DNA of 64,000 nucleotides from Pseudomonas mendocina (GTDB taxonomy: Bacteria; Pseudomonadota; Gammaproteobacteria; Pseudomonadales; Pseudomonadaceae), in assembly GCF_003008615.1 (NCBI RefSeq), contig NZ_CP027657.1:62001-126000 (forward strand), read 5' to 3'. The notes below the pieces were generated by a model. That model was not told the DNA's origin, ran no database searches, and saw only the letters and a program-made list of their open reading frames with translations. The position numbers were made by a program, and so were the translations under genes. Positions 53,357 through 62,094 of this stretch are shown piece by piece. Each line of letters opens with the position of its first letter. The stretch's first letter is position 1.

Positions 53357-53563
53357 ATGCGCACCCTGCTTCTGATCACCCTTCTCGCCCTGAACCTCTC
53401 CGCCCTCGCCGCGCCGGCGCCGTTCTTCCTCTGGCAGAGCAAGGTCGACGGCCATCTGACCTGCGCCCAGGTCAGCCCCGGCGAAGGCTGGATTCGTTTC
53501 ACCGGCCCGTTCCGCGATGCTGGCTGCCGGGTGGCGCATGACGCACCGGTTTCCAGGCGCTAA
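53357..53563 (+). CDS. Small secreted protein
   Basis: 68-residue protein with a signal peptide (residues 1-18, ending SALAAPA) and a mature part of about 48 residues. The mature part starts FFLWQSKVDGHLTCAQ and has two Cys (LTCAQ and AGCRV) that may form a disulfide. No family is recognised; similar short proteins are common before trmO in Pseudomonas as far as I recall. ATG 53357 has GGAG upstream. The stop is 10 nt before trmO, so the two are probably co-transcribed. Confidence 0.75.
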   Translation: MRTLLLITLLALNLSALAAPAPFFLWQSKVDGHLTCAQVSPGEGWIRFTGPFRDAGCRVAHDAPVSRR

Positions 53564-53573
53564 GCAGAACGCC

Positions 53574-54278
53574 ATGCAGCATCTGGTTTCCCCGGTCGGT
53601 ATCGTCCACTCCTGCTTCAAGGAAAAGTTCGCCATTCCCCGTCAACCGCATCTGGCGCCTGCCGCACGCGGCGTGCTGGAACTGCTGCCGCCTTTCGATC
53701 AGGGCGAGGCCGTGCAAGGCCTGGAGCAAGTCAGCCATGTCTGGCTGCTGTTTCTGTTTCACCAGGCGTTGGAGGACAAGCCGCGCCTGAAGGTGCGCCC
53801 GCCACGTCTGGGCGGCAACCAGTCGGTCGGCGTGTTCAGCACTCGCGCCACCCATCGCCCCAACGGTATTGGTCAGTCGGTGGTGCGCCTGGAAAAGGTC
53901 GAACCGGGTCGCCTGTACCTGTCCGGCATCGATCTACTCGACGGCACGCCGGTGCTGGATATCAAGCCCTACGTGCCCTACGCCGATTGCGTGAACGATG
54001 CGCACAACGCCATGGCCGATGCCGCGCCGCGACTGATCCCCGTGGAGTGGCAAGCCGATGCCTTGCCGTTGGCGCGCCAGCACGCGCTGCGCCTGAACGA
54101 GCCGCTGGTGGAACTGATCGAGCAATGCCTGGCGCAAGATCCGCGCCCGGCTTACCAGCAACCAGAGCCCGAACGACGCTATGGCGCGCGCTTCTGGGAT
54201 CTAGACGTGCACTGGCACTATCCCGAGCCGGGACGCATCCGGGTGCTGGATGTGCAGAAGGCAGCGAACATCGCATAG
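53574..54278 (+). CDS. trmO: tRNA (N6-threonylcarbamoyladenosine-37) methyltransferase
   Basis: 234-residue TsaA/TrmO protein that methylates t6A37 in tRNA-Thr(GGU) with SAM. It opens LVSPVGIVHSCFKEKFAIPRQ, with VWLLFLFHQ, FSTRATHRPNGIGQSVVRL and DIKPYVPYAD in family order; the C-terminal domain with ARFWDLDVHWHY follows. I chose ATG 53574-53576 because the conserved block begins there; the start at 53517 would overlap the previous gene. Length matches E. coli TrmO (235). Confidence 0.94.
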   Translation: MQHLVSPVGIVHSCFKEKFAIPRQPHLAPAARGVLELLPPFDQGEAVQGLEQVSHVWLLFLFHQALEDKPRLKVRPPRLGGNQSVGVFSTRATHRPNGIGQSVVRLEKVEPGRLYLSGIDLLDGTPVLDIKPYVPYADCVNDAHNAMADAAPRLIPVEWQADALPLARQHALRLNEPLVELIEQCLAQDPRPAYQQPEPERRYGARFWDLDVHWHYPEPGRIRVLDVQKAANIA

Positions 54279-54292
54279 CGTCGACACCGCCA

Positions 54293-54316
54293 GCGGTGCG
54301 CACGGCGCACCCTACG
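54293..54316. repeat. REP-like repeat (GGTGCGCACGGCGCACC family)
   Basis: GCGGTGCGCACGGCGCACC followed by CTACG, in the gap after trmO. Confidence 0.8.
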
Positions 54317-54385
54317 GAGGGTTTGGCGCATGAGCAGGCATTTCGGTGGGCAATGATGCCTGCTTTCCGCGTCGCCAGGCCCTAG

Positions 54386-54400
54386 GGTGAAGTCTTCACC
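54386..54400. promoter_or_regulatory. Palindrome upstream of the SDR gene
   Basis: Perfect 15-bp palindrome GGTGAAG-T-CTTCACC ending 18 nt before the SDR start. It is a candidate operator or a small leader hairpin. Confidence 0.5.
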
Positions 54401-54418
54401 ATCCTGCGAGGCCTGTTC

Positions 54419-55192
54419 ATGCATCCGTACTTTTCCCTTGCCGGGCGCACCGCCCTGGTCACTGGCGGCACCCGCGGCATCGGTCTGATGATCGCCAAGG
54501 CCTTCGTCGAAGCCGGCGCCCACGTCTATGTCTGCGCCCGCGACGGCGAAGCCTGCGCACAGACCGCCGCCGAGCTTTCCGCCTTCGGCAAGTGCACCGG
54601 CATCACCGCCAACCTCTCCGATGAGGAAGGCGTACAGGCCCTGGCTGCCGAGCTGACCGGGCGCATCGACAAGCTCGACATCCTGGTCAACAACGCCGGC
54701 ACCACCTGGGGCGCGCCGCTGGAAAGCTACCCGGCCAAGGGCTGGGAAAAAGTCATGCAGCTCAACGTCACCTCGGTATTCGGCTGCATCCAGCAATTGC
54801 TGCCGCTGCTGCGCAAGGCCGGTTCAGCGGATTGCCCGGCACGGGTGATCAATATCGGTTCGGTAGCCGGCATCAGCGCCATGGGGGAACAGGCTTATGC
54901 CTATGGCCCGAGCAAGGCCGCGCTGCACCAGCTGTCGCGCATGCTGGCCAAGGAGCTGGTGGGCGAGCACATCAACGTCAACGTGATCGCCCCGGGGCGC
55001 TTCCCGAGCAAGATGACCCGTTTCATCGCCGAGGACGAAGCGGCGCTGGCTGCCGACACCGCAGTGATTCCGATGAAACGCTGGGGGCGCGAGGAAGAGA
55101 TGGCCGCCCTGGCGCTGAGCCTGGCCGGCAGTGCCGGCGCCTACATGACCGGCACCATCATCCCCATCGACGGCGGTTTTCATCTGGGCTGA
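54419..55192 (+). CDS. rhlG: SDR-family oxidoreductase (RhlG-like)
   Basis: 257-residue short-chain dehydrogenase/reductase. The NADP-binding motif is TGGTRGIG in ALVTGGTRGIGLMIA, NNAG is in DILVNNAGTTWGAPL, and the catalytic Ser, Tyr and Lys are in NIGSVAGISA and AYGPSKAAL. PKGWEKVMQLNVTSVFGCIQ-like text matches RhlG of P. aeruginosa, an NADPH-dependent beta-ketoacyl reductase once linked to rhamnolipid/PHA precursor supply. No rhl genes are nearby, so the physiological substrate is uncertain. It lies alone, behind a palindromic leader. Confidence 0.85.
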   Translation: MHPYFSLAGRTALVTGGTRGIGLMIAKAFVEAGAHVYVCARDGEACAQTAAELSAFGKCTGITANLSDEEGVQALAAELTGRIDKLDILVNNAGTTWGAPLESYPAKGWEKVMQLNVTSVFGCIQQLLPLLRKAGSADCPARVINIGSVAGISAMGEQAYAYGPSKAALHQLSRMLAKELVGEHINVNVIAPGRFPSKMTRFIAEDEAALAADTAVIPMKRWGREEEMAALALSLAGSAGAYMTGTIIPIDGGFHLG

Positions 55193-55235
55193 GGCAGTCG
55201 CAACGAGCAGGAGGCGGCACGCCGCCTCCTGCCTT

Positions 55236-57191
55236 TCAGGTACGGAACTGCCGCACCAGCCCCTGAAGCTCCACGCCCAGGCGTGCCAGCTCGGCGCTGG
55301 AGGCAGCGGTCTGCTCACTGGCCGTGGCGCTTTGCTCGCCGATATCGCGCACGCGGGTGACGCTTTCGTTGATCGCCTCGGCCACCGCACTCTGCTCCTC
55401 GGCAGCCGCGGCGATCTGCTGATTCATCTGTTCGATGGTGCTGACCGCCTGGGTGATGCGCCCCAGGGCATCGCCCGCCTCGCCCGCCAGCTCGACAGTG
55501 CGCCGCGTCAGGTCACGGCTGCTGTCCATCTGCTGCACCGCGCCCTTGGCCATGCTCTGCAGGCCGGCGATCAGGCCTTCGATTTCCTCGGTGCTGTCCT
55601 GCGCGCGCTTGGCCAGTGCGCGTACTTCGTCGGCAACCACGGCAAAACCACGGCCCTGCTCACCTGCACGCGCGGCTTCGATAGCCGCATTGAGCGCCAG
55701 CAGGTTGGTCTGCTCGGCCACGTTGCGGATGACTTCCAGCACACTGCCGATCCGTGCGCTTTCCTGATTCAGCGCAGCGATGGCCTCGGCGGATTGCTCC
55801 ACTTCATTGGCCAGGCTGTCGATCTGATCCACCACCTGCTGCACCACGCGATTGCCTTGCTGCGCCTCGAGGTCGGCATCACGCGCCGCCAGCGAGGCCT
55901 GCTCGGCGTTCTGCGCCACTTCCTGCACGGTGGCGGCCATCTGGTGCATGGCGGTGGCGGTCTGCTCGGTCTCGAGTTTTTGCGTCTGCACCCCGCTACT
56001 GGTCTGCGCAGTGATGGCCGAGAGCTGCTCGGCAGCAGCAGCGATCTGCCCGACGCCGCCACCGATGCGGCCGACCAGGTTGCGCAGGCTGACAGTCATG
56101 TCCTGCATGGCGGCGAGCAATTGGCCCACTTCGTCATGACGATCCTGGGGAATGTCCTGACTGAGATCACCGGCGGCGATGCGCTGGGCGAAACCTACGG
56201 TCTGGCGTAGCGGTACGACGATCAGACGGGTGATCAACAGCGCGGCGCATAGCCCGAAGATCACCGCCGCAGCGCCCATGACGCCGAGCATCGTCAGCGC
56301 TCGCCGGCTGTCGTCGAGCATGCCCTGTTCGGCGCTGGCCTGCGCCGCCTCGGCGAGTCCGAGTACCGAGCGAGCGCGCTCGATCATCGCGTTCTCCGTG
56401 GCCTCATTCTGGCTGCGAATCTGCTGGTAGTACTGGAACGAACGCTGGTACAGGGTCAGGGCTTGCAGGGCCGTCTCGATAGAGGCTTTCTGATCGTCAT
56501 TGAGCCAGACCATCAGGCTGTTGGCGACGGTCTGCAGATCGTCACTGACGTACTCCCACTCCTCCAGCGCCTTGGCCGAACCGTCGATGATGTAGAGGCT
56601 TTCGTAGCTGCGCAGGTCGAGCATGCGCTTGCTCAGACCGGAGGCGGTTTCCGCCAGGGTCAACGGATCGCTGCCACGCAGGCGGTCGCCCTGCAGACGT
56701 AGTTCACGCACGGCGTCGTACATGTCCAGTTCGATCATTTCGAAACGATCGCGCGCCTCGCCGGCGGCATCGCGCATGTCCTGACGCGCCTCGCGCGCTT
56801 TGCCCTGCTGGGCGACGTAGTTGTCGAACTGCTTCAGGTACTCGTCGACGGCCTGCTGCATGGTTTGGATACGCGCGCCCTCGACCATGGCGGAATTCTT
56901 TGCGAAGTCGGCCAGCATGGCTTCGACCTTGCGCAGGCTGACGTGAACGCGCTCGGCACTCTCGGGGGTCTGCTCGATGGCGAAGCTGCGCTCCAGCCTG
57001 CGCGCCTGGAGGATCTCCTGATTCACCTGCCCCAGCTTGCCGACCTGTTCATGTCCGCCAAGCACGGCCTGCACGGCGAGAAAGCCACTACCGGTCATGG
57101 CGGCGGTCAGCAGCAGAACCAGACCGAAACCGATGAAGAGTTTCTTGCCGACGGCAAGGTTGGCGAATAGACGTGCGACAGGCTTGAACAT
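55236..57191 (-). CDS. Methyl-accepting chemotaxis protein
   Basis: 651-residue chemoreceptor. Membrane helix 1 lies at about 20-42, a large helical periplasmic domain of about 250 residues follows, helix 2 lies near 295-318, then HAMP and a cytoplasmic signalling domain. The hairpin tip [20 protein letters not shown] and flanking [16 protein letters not shown] are intact. The all-helical sensor of this length suggests the helical bimodular (HBM) class, as in McpS-type receptors for organic acids. ATG 57189-57191 (MFKPVARLF) is preferred over the start five codons earlier. A likely FliA promoter lies about 100 nt upstream. Confidence 0.93.
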   Translation of the reverse strand: MFKPVARLFANLAVGKKLFIGFGLVLLLTAAMTGSGFLAVQAVLGGHEQVGKLGQVNQEILQARRLERSFAIEQTPESAERVHVSLRKVEAMLADFAKNSAMVEGARIQTMQQAVDEYLKQFDNYVAQQGKAREARQDMRDAAGEARDRFEMIELDMYDAVRELRLQGDRLRGSDPLTLAETASGLSKRMLDLRSYESLYIIDGSAKALEEWEYVSDDLQTVANSLMVWLNDDQKASIETALQALTLYQRSFQYYQQIRSQNEATENAMIERARSVLGLAEAAQASAEQGMLDDSRRALTMLGVMGAAAVIFGLCAALLITRLIVVPLRQTVGFAQRIAAGDLSQDIPQDRHDEVGQLLAAMQDMTVSLRNLVGRIGGGVGQIAAAAEQLSAITAQTSSGVQTQKLETEQTATAMHQMAATVQEVAQNAEQASLAARDADLEAQQGNRVVQQVVDQIDSLANEVEQSAEAIAALNQESARIGSVLEVIRNVAEQTNLLALNAAIEAARAGEQGRGFAVVADEVRALAKRAQDSTEEIEGLIAGLQSMAKGAVQQMDSSRDLTRRTVELAGEAGDALGRITQAVSTIEQMNQQIAAAAEEQSAVAEAINESVTRVRDIGEQSATASEQTAASSAELARLGVELQGLVRQFRT

Positions 57192-57288
57192 AAACGGCAG
57201 CTCCAAGTTCTTCTTATAACGTCACGCCTTCATAGGGCACGACTTGGTCGATACCCCAGGCAACTGCTGTGCCAGGACTATGGCTGGG

Positions 57289-57315
57289 TATCGGCCAGAA
57301 GACGGCGCGGCTTGA
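57289..57315 (-). promoter_or_regulatory. Candidate FliA (sigma-28) promoter of the chemoreceptor
   Basis: On the minus strand TCAAG-N15-GCCGATA, close to the motility-sigma consensus, about 98 nt before the ATG. A weaker alternative (TAAA-N13-GCCGATT) lies further upstream near 57379-57402. Confidence 0.6.
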
Positions 57316-57482
57316 GTTCTGGCAAAACGCCAAAACCCTGCACGCACCATTGACGGTAAGAAGTGCGGTATTTGCCTGAATCGGCAAATATCCGCTGGTT
57401 TATGCCGAGCATTCGGCGATTTTTCGCCACCCTCTCAGGACAGAATCTGGGGGTATTGAGGCGAGCACCGATAACTCAAATC

Positions 57483-58133
57483 CTATTGAGCATCGGGCTG
57501 CGCCTCGGGTGCAGCCAAACTGAAAGCCTCCAGTGGCTCACAGCGCGCCGCCAGGTCGAGAATGCGCGGGTAGGCAGCAAGATCACAGGCAAAACGCCGT
57601 GCGTTGTATAGCTGCGGAATCAGGCAGGCCTCCAGATAGCCTGGCCGCGAGCCCAGCGACAGACGCCCTTCGAACGCCGCCAGCCCCTCTTCCACCGCAG
57701 CCAAGCCCAGCTCGACCCAGTGCCGATACCAGGCGTTCTTCGCCTTGTCATCGACACCCAGCTCGCTGGAGAGGTATTGCAGCACGCGCAGGTTATTCAG
57801 CGGGTGCACATCGCAGGCGATGTGTAGCGCCAACGCCCGCACCTGCGCACGCTCGGCCGGATCGGCTGGCAGCAGCGCCGGCAGCGGGAAGATTTCTTCG
57901 AGGTACTCGATGATCGCCAGTGATTGAGCGATGTGTACACCACCACCTTCCTCGTCCACCAGCAGCGGCAGCAGGCCCTGCGGGTTCAGCGCTCGGTAGT
58001 CAGCGGCGTGCTGCTGGCCACCGTCCTTGACCAGATGCACCGGCACTTGCTCGTAGGCCAGACCCTTGAGGTTCAAGGCGATGCGCACACGGTAGGCGGC
58101 GCTGGAGCGCCAGTAGCCGTAGAGTTTCAGCAT
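57483..58133 (-). CDS. maiA: Maleylacetoacetate isomerase
   Basis: 216-residue zeta-class glutathione transferase that isomerises maleylacetoacetate to fumarylacetoacetate. It opens MLKLYGYWRSSAAYRVRIAL with the catalytic Ser-Ser pair (RSSAAYR). GLLPLLVDEEGGGVHIAQSLAIIEYL is the glutathione-site block, and CDVHPLNNLRVLQYL fits maleylacetoacetate isomerases. It is the last gene of the tyrosine-catabolic operon. AAGGAG lies 9 nt before the ATG. A palindromic repeat separates it from fahA. Confidence 0.94.
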   Translation of the reverse strand: MLKLYGYWRSSAAYRVRIALNLKGLAYEQVPVHLVKDGGQQHAADYRALNPQGLLPLLVDEEGGGVHIAQSLAIIEYLEEIFPLPALLPADPAERAQVRALALHIACDVHPLNNLRVLQYLSSELGVDDKAKNAWYRHWVELGLAAVEEGLAAFEGRLSLGSRPGYLEACLIPQLYNARRFACDLAAYPRILDLAARCEPLEAFSLAAPEAQPDAQ

Positions 58134-58158
58134 TGCGGACTCCTTTCGAAACGCAAGT

Positions 58159-58230
58159 TGTAGGAGCGGCTTCAGCCGCGATCGATCTTGAAGACGCCAA
58201 GAACATCGCGGGCTAAAGCCGCTCCTACGA
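58159..58230. repeat. Inverted repeat (GTAGGAGCGGCTTCAGCC family)
   Basis: TGTAGGAGCGGCTTCAGCCGCGAT and the complement ATCGCGGGCTAAAGCC-GCTCCTAC form a long stem with a 25-nt loop between fahA and maiA. GTAGGAGCGGCTTTAGCCGCGA is a very common Pseudomonas intergenic repeat. Confidence 0.85.
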
Positions 58231-58231
58231 A

Positions 58232-59218
58232 TTAGCGGGCATCGTAGCGTTCCACCACCTGGTCGATGGCGCCGAAGAGGCTCTGGCCGGCGGCGTCGAA
58301 CATTTCGATACGTACCCGGTCGCCGAACTTGAGGAACGGCGTTTTCGCCTCGCCCTGCTCGACGATCTCCAGCATGCGTTTCTCCGCCAGGCAGCTTGAG
58401 CCTGCGCTGCGGTCGTAGTTCGACACCGTGCCCGAACCAATGATGGTGCCGGCGCCCAGCGGGCGTGTCTTGGCGGCATGCGCCACCAGAGTCGGGAAAT
58501 TGAAGGTCATGTCCACGCCGGCGTTCGGCTGGCCGAACAGCGTGCCGTTGATGTGCGAAACCAGCGGCCGGTGCACCTTGCCGTCCTTCCAGCTTTCGCC
58601 TAGCTCATCCGGGGTGATGGCCACCGGGGAGAAGCTAGACGACGGCTTGCTCTGGTAGAAACCGAAGCCCTTGGCCAGCTCGCCGGGAATCAGGTTACGC
58701 AGTGACACGTCGTTGACCAGCATCAGCAGACGGATATGCCCGGCCGCTTCGGCCGGCGTGGCGCCCATTGGCACGTCATCGGTGATCACCGCCAGCTCGG
58801 CTTCCAGGTCGATGCCCCAGGCTTCGTCGGCCAGGCGGATCGGGCTATGTGGCGGGATGAAGGCATCGGCACCGCCCTGGTACATCAGTGGGTCATGCCA
58901 GAAGCTCTCCGGCATCTCGGCCCCGCGCGCCTTGCGCACCAGCTCGACGTGATTGACGTAGGCGCTACCGTCGGCCCAGTGGTAGGCGCGCGGTAAGGGG
59001 CTGTGGCAGGCGGCCTGATCGAAGGCGAAGGCGCCCTCCTCCAGGCCGTCGTTGAGGCGCTGGTAGACCGCCTCCAGTTTCGGCCGGGCCACGGCCCAGT
59101 CGTCCAGCGCGGCCTGCAAGGTGGCGGCGATCTGCGGCACAGGCACGGCGCGAGTCAGGTCGCGGGAAACGACGATCAGCACGCCATCGCGGCCTTGATT
59201 CAGTGATGCGAGTTTCAT
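58232..59218 (-). CDS. fahA: Fumarylacetoacetate hydrolase family protein
   Basis: 328-residue hydrolase that splits fumarylacetoacetate to fumarate and acetoacetate. It has the FAH fold with acidic metal ligands in GIDLEAELAVITDDVP and later MLVNDVSLRN. GAGTIIGSGTVSN and LEIVEQGEAKTPFLKFGDRVRIEM are C-terminal blocks. It is about 100 residues shorter than the 430-residue Fah of P. putida or mammals and matches the short type found next to short HmgA in Shewanella and Vibrio, as I recall. It lies 88 nt downstream of hmgA. Confidence 0.9.
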   Translation of the reverse strand: MKLASLNQGRDGVLIVVSRDLTRAVPVPQIAATLQAALDDWAVARPKLEAVYQRLNDGLEEGAFAFDQAACHSPLPRAYHWADGSAYVNHVELVRKARGAEMPESFWHDPLMYQGGADAFIPPHSPIRLADEAWGIDLEAELAVITDDVPMGATPAEAAGHIRLLMLVNDVSLRNLIPGELAKGFGFYQSKPSSSFSPVAITPDELGESWKDGKVHRPLVSHINGTLFGQPNAGVDMTFNFPTLVAHAAKTRPLGAGTIIGSGTVSNYDRSAGSSCLAEKRMLEIVEQGEAKTPFLKFGDRVRIEMFDAAGQSLFGAIDQVVERYDAR

Positions 59219-59263
59219 GGTTTCTACCTATTCGTCTGTTCGCGTGCGGGCTGTTCTCCCCTC

Positions 59264-59290
59264 TCCCCTCTCCCCGAGGGGGAGAGGGGA
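59264..59290. repeat. Perfect hairpin between hmgA and fahA
   Basis: TCCCCTCTCCCC, loop GAG, GGGGAGAGGGGA: a perfect 12-bp stem in an 88-bp gap, flanked by further CT-rich copies. No T-run, so attenuation or mRNA stabilisation is as likely as termination. Confidence 0.75.
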
Positions 59291-59306
59291 CGATTGGTGC
59301 CCGCCC

Positions 59307-60446
59307 TTAAGCTTGTGTACCCGGCGCACGCCAGGAATTGACGTACTCGGCCACGTCCACCGCACCAGCGGCGTCGCTCACCTCCAGGGCGCGGCGGGTG
59401 TCGATCATCACCGCCACCTCGTCGATGAAGGTGGCCGGATCGACCTGACTCTTCTTCAGCGCCTTGGGGTGCGGCCCATGGGGGAAACCGCATGGATGCA
59501 GGGTGACCATGCCCTGCTCGATGTTGTCGCGGCTGAAGAAGTTGCCACGGTGGTAGAACAGCACTTCGTCGTAGTCGTCGTTGTTGTGGAAGAACGGCAC
59601 CTTGAGCGCGCCGGGGTCGGACTCCACCGGGCGCGGGGTAAAGGTGCAGACCACGAAACCATTGGCGACGAAGGTGGTGTGCACCGACGGCGGCAGGTGG
59701 TAGCGGTGGCTGACCAGCGGGCGAATGTCGCGCCAGTTCAGACGCACCACGGTGTTGTCGCCGTGCCAGCCGACCACGTCCAGCGGGTTGTACGGGTAGG
59801 TCACGGTGCTGATCTGGCCGCGCCGCTTGATGCGGATCTGCCAGGTATTCTCGTCCTGCTGCGCCTTGAAGGCGTCATCGATATGCGGGTGCTCCAGCAC
59901 CGCCAGGTCGAAGATCGCCTGTGGGCCGAGCAGGCCCTTGTCCGGCAACTGGTAGGCGCCGTCGGTGTTCTCGATCAGCAGGAAGTAACTCGGCGTGCTG
60001 GCCTCGATACGCCAGGCGGTGCCGCGCGGGATCAGCAGGTAGTCGCCGTCGCGGTATTCCAGGTGGCCGAAATCGCAATAGAAGTGCCCGCTGCCTTCAT
60101 GAACGAACAGCAGCTCGTCGCCATCGGCATTGCGCACCAGGTGACGCATGGCGCCATGGGTGCGCCACACGCGCAGCTTGACGTCGGCGTTGTGCAACGT
60201 CAGCGGCGCCGCCAGCGGGCAATCACGCTCGCTGGGGATGTCGTTGAAGTTGAACGCGTGCGGGCGCAGCGGGCCTTCCCAGTCGATCCAGCCAGTGGGT
60301 GGATGCTTATGGTGCAGGTGCGCGGTGGGGCCGAAGAAACCCTCGCGGCCCATTTCGCGCTCGTAGGTGCCCTGCGGCAGGTCGCAATGCGCCTGACGCG
60401 AACACTCGCCCTCACGCAGGGGAAAGCGAATCCATTGACGGCTCAT
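59307..60446 (-). CDS. hmgA: Homogentisate 1,2-dioxygenase (short type)
   Basis: 379-residue iron(II) dioxygenase of the homogentisate dioxygenase family that opens the ring of homogentisate to maleylacetoacetate. Metal ligands fit FHNNDDYDEVLF (His and Glu) and the last His in CGFPHGPHPKALKK. DGDELLFVHEGSGHF and RDGDYLLIPRGTAWRIE belong to the cupin core. It lacks the YLSGFGNEF opening and about 50 residues of the 433-residue P. putida HmgA, so it is the short type. It starts 4 nt after hpd, with GGAG upstream. Confidence 0.9.
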   Translation of the reverse strand: MSRQWIRFPLREGECSRQAHCDLPQGTYEREMGREGFFGPTAHLHHKHPPTGWIDWEGPLRPHAFNFNDIPSERDCPLAAPLTLHNADVKLRVWRTHGAMRHLVRNADGDELLFVHEGSGHFYCDFGHLEYRDGDYLLIPRGTAWRIEASTPSYFLLIENTDGAYQLPDKGLLGPQAIFDLAVLEHPHIDDAFKAQQDENTWQIRIKRRGQISTVTYPYNPLDVVGWHGDNTVVRLNWRDIRPLVSHRYHLPPSVHTTFVANGFVVCTFTPRPVESDPGALKVPFFHNNDDYDEVLFYHRGNFFSRDNIEQGMVTLHPCGFPHGPHPKALKKSQVDPATFIDEVAVMIDTRRALEVSDAAGAVDVAEYVNSWRAPGTQA

Positions 60447-60450
60447 GGCA

Positions 60451-61533
60451 TCACTCCTCGGAGATCACACCGCGACGCAGTTGGTCTTCCTCGATGGATT
60501 CGAACAGAGCCTTGAAGTTGCCCTCGCCGAAGCCCTGGTTACCCTTGCGCTGAATGATCTCGAAGAAGATCGGACCGATCACCGTGTTGGTGAAGATCTG
60601 CAGCAGGATGCCGTCATCTCCCGGAGCACCATCGATCAGGATGTTCAGCTCGCGCAAGACATCGGTCGGCTCACCATGGCCAGCAACACGGGTATCGACC
60701 TTCTCGTAATAGGTGTCCGGAGTGGTCATGAAATCCACGCCGTTGGCACGCAGTTGGCGCACGGTGGCGTAGATGTCGTCGGTGGACAGGGCGATGTGCT
60801 GGATACCCTCGCCGTGGTACTCGCGGATGAATTCCTCGATCTGCGACTTGTCATCGGCCGACTCGTTGATCGGGATGCGGATCTTGCCGCACGGCGCGGT
60901 CATGGCGCGGGAGAACAGGCCGGTGAGTTTGCCTTCAATATCGAAGTAGCGGATCTCGCGGAAATTGGCGATACGCTCGTAGAAACCGGACCAGACGTCC
61001 ATCTGCCCGCGACGCACGTTGTGGGTCAGGTGGTCGATGCACTGCAGCCCGACAGCGTTGTCGTTGGGGCCACGGCCTGCGATGTATTCGAAATCGACGT
61101 CGTAGATGCTCTTGTCACCATAGCGGTCGACCAGATAGAGCAAGGAACCACCGATGCCTTCGACGCAGGGGATGTTCAGCTCGCCGAAGTTGGCGTGACT
61201 ACCCACCAGGGTGGCGCCCTGCTGTTCGACGTAGGCGGCGGCCTGAGCGGCATTTTTCACCCGGAAGGCCATGGCGCAGGCGCTGGGGCCATGCTTCTCG
61301 CCGAAGGCACGCACATGGCCGGTGGGGCTGCCGTTGAGCACGATATTGATGTCGTTCTGCTGGAACAGCCACACCTCTTTGGAGCGGTGCTTGGCGGTTT
61401 CGGTGAAGCCCATGGCTGTGAACAACTGGCGCAGTTGCTCGATACCTTCGGCACTCGGTGCGGTGAATTCGACGAACTCGAAACCGTCGGTTCCGATGGG
61501 ATTGTGCTGCTCGATCTTGGCCACGGCGTTCAT
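60451..61533 (-). CDS. hpd: 4-hydroxyphenylpyruvate dioxygenase
   Basis: 360-residue iron(II) enzyme that turns 4-hydroxyphenylpyruvate into homogentisate. The N-terminal domain opens ENPIGTDGFEFVEFTAP-like NPIGTDGFEFVEFTAP. The metal ligands are His in LQCIDHLTHNV, His in GIQHIALSTDD and Glu in IFFEIIQRKG. GFGEGNFKALFESIE is the C-terminal lid helix. AGGAGG precedes the ATG. It is the first gene of hpd-hmgA-fahA-maiA, which degrades tyrosine to fumarate and acetoacetate. The 234-bp upstream gap holds a TyrR-like box. Confidence 0.96.
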   Translation of the reverse strand: MNAVAKIEQHNPIGTDGFEFVEFTAPSAEGIEQLRQLFTAMGFTETAKHRSKEVWLFQQNDINIVLNGSPTGHVRAFGEKHGPSACAMAFRVKNAAQAAAYVEQQGATLVGSHANFGELNIPCVEGIGGSLLYLVDRYGDKSIYDVDFEYIAGRGPNDNAVGLQCIDHLTHNVRRGQMDVWSGFYERIANFREIRYFDIEGKLTGLFSRAMTAPCGKIRIPINESADDKSQIEEFIREYHGEGIQHIALSTDDIYATVRQLRANGVDFMTTPDTYYEKVDTRVAGHGEPTDVLRELNILIDGAPGDDGILLQIFTNTVIGPIFFEIIQRKGNQGFGEGNFKALFESIEEDQLRRGVISEE

Positions 61534-61672
61534 CTCGCCTCCTGATTGTCATTGTTATGGCAGCCGCACGAATGCGTTGCGGACAACCTCATGACAACCG
61601 AGCGCAGCAGCACGCTCAAGATGGCTTGCGACACCTCGCCACAGCGGTCTAGCCCGGCAGTGGCAATTTTTA

Positions 61673-61690
61673 TTTACACCAAGCTGTAAG
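61673..61690. promoter_or_regulatory. Inverted repeat upstream of hpd
   Basis: TTTACA-N6-TGTAAG, near-perfect symmetry, 49 bp (centre to centre) from the next site. Its half-sites are those of a TyrR box in reversed order. It may be a second binding site for the same regulator. Confidence 0.5.
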
Positions 61691-61721
61691 CCACTGGCTG
61701 GCCACGACCAACTCGGCCAAT

Positions 61722-61739
61722 CGTAAAATTTTCCTTACA
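61722..61739. promoter_or_regulatory. TyrR/PhhR-like operator upstream of hpd
   Basis: CGTAAA-N6-CTTACA differs at two positions from TGTAAA-N6-TTTACA, the TyrR box. PhhR, the pseudomonad TyrR homologue, activates tyrosine/phenylalanine catabolism. The site is 189 bp before hpd, suiting an activator position. Confidence 0.6.
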
Positions 61740-61767
61740 CGATGGTTGACCGACTTGCCACACGCCC

Positions 61768-62094
61768 TCATTCCGGGCGTTCGAAACCGTAAGCCCGTTC
61801 GACCTTGGCCACACGGGTGGTGAAAGCGGCATACCAGTCGGCGCGCCCCTGTTCGCGAACGGCACTGTGCTCGGCGTGCTCACGCCAGGCACGGATGGCC
61901 TCCTCGCTCTGCCAATAGGACAGGGTGATGCCCAGGCCATCGCTGCGCGCCGACTCCACACCGAGAAAGCCCGGCTGCTGCGCGGCCAGCTCCAACATGC
62001 GCTGCGCCGCCTCGGCGTAACCGGCATCGACCTCGGTGCGAACCGAGGTGAACATCACCACGTAGTACGGCGGCTTGGGCGTCTTGGCGATCAC
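61768..62094 (-). CDS. Antibiotic-biosynthesis-monooxygenase-domain protein
   Basis: 108-residue ABM-fold (dimeric alpha-beta barrel) protein. PPYYVVMFTSVRTEVDAGYAE, QPGFLGVESARSDGLGITLSYW and EAIRAWREHAEHSAVREQGR are typical of YgiN/ABM and heme-degradase-like proteins. The strand pattern and ITLSYWQSEEAIRAW are diagnostic. The substrate may be a quinol, heme or polyketide. GTG 62092-62094 overlaps the stop of the upstream amidotransferase-like gene as GTGA, so the two are coupled. It lies after the 3' end of that gene, transcribed toward the hpd promoter region. Confidence 0.87.
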   Translation of the reverse strand: MIAKTPKPPYYVVMFTSVRTEVDAGYAEAAQRMLELAAQQPGFLGVESARSDGLGITLSYWQSEEAIRAWREHAEHSAVREQGRADWYAAFTTRVAKVERAYGFERPE

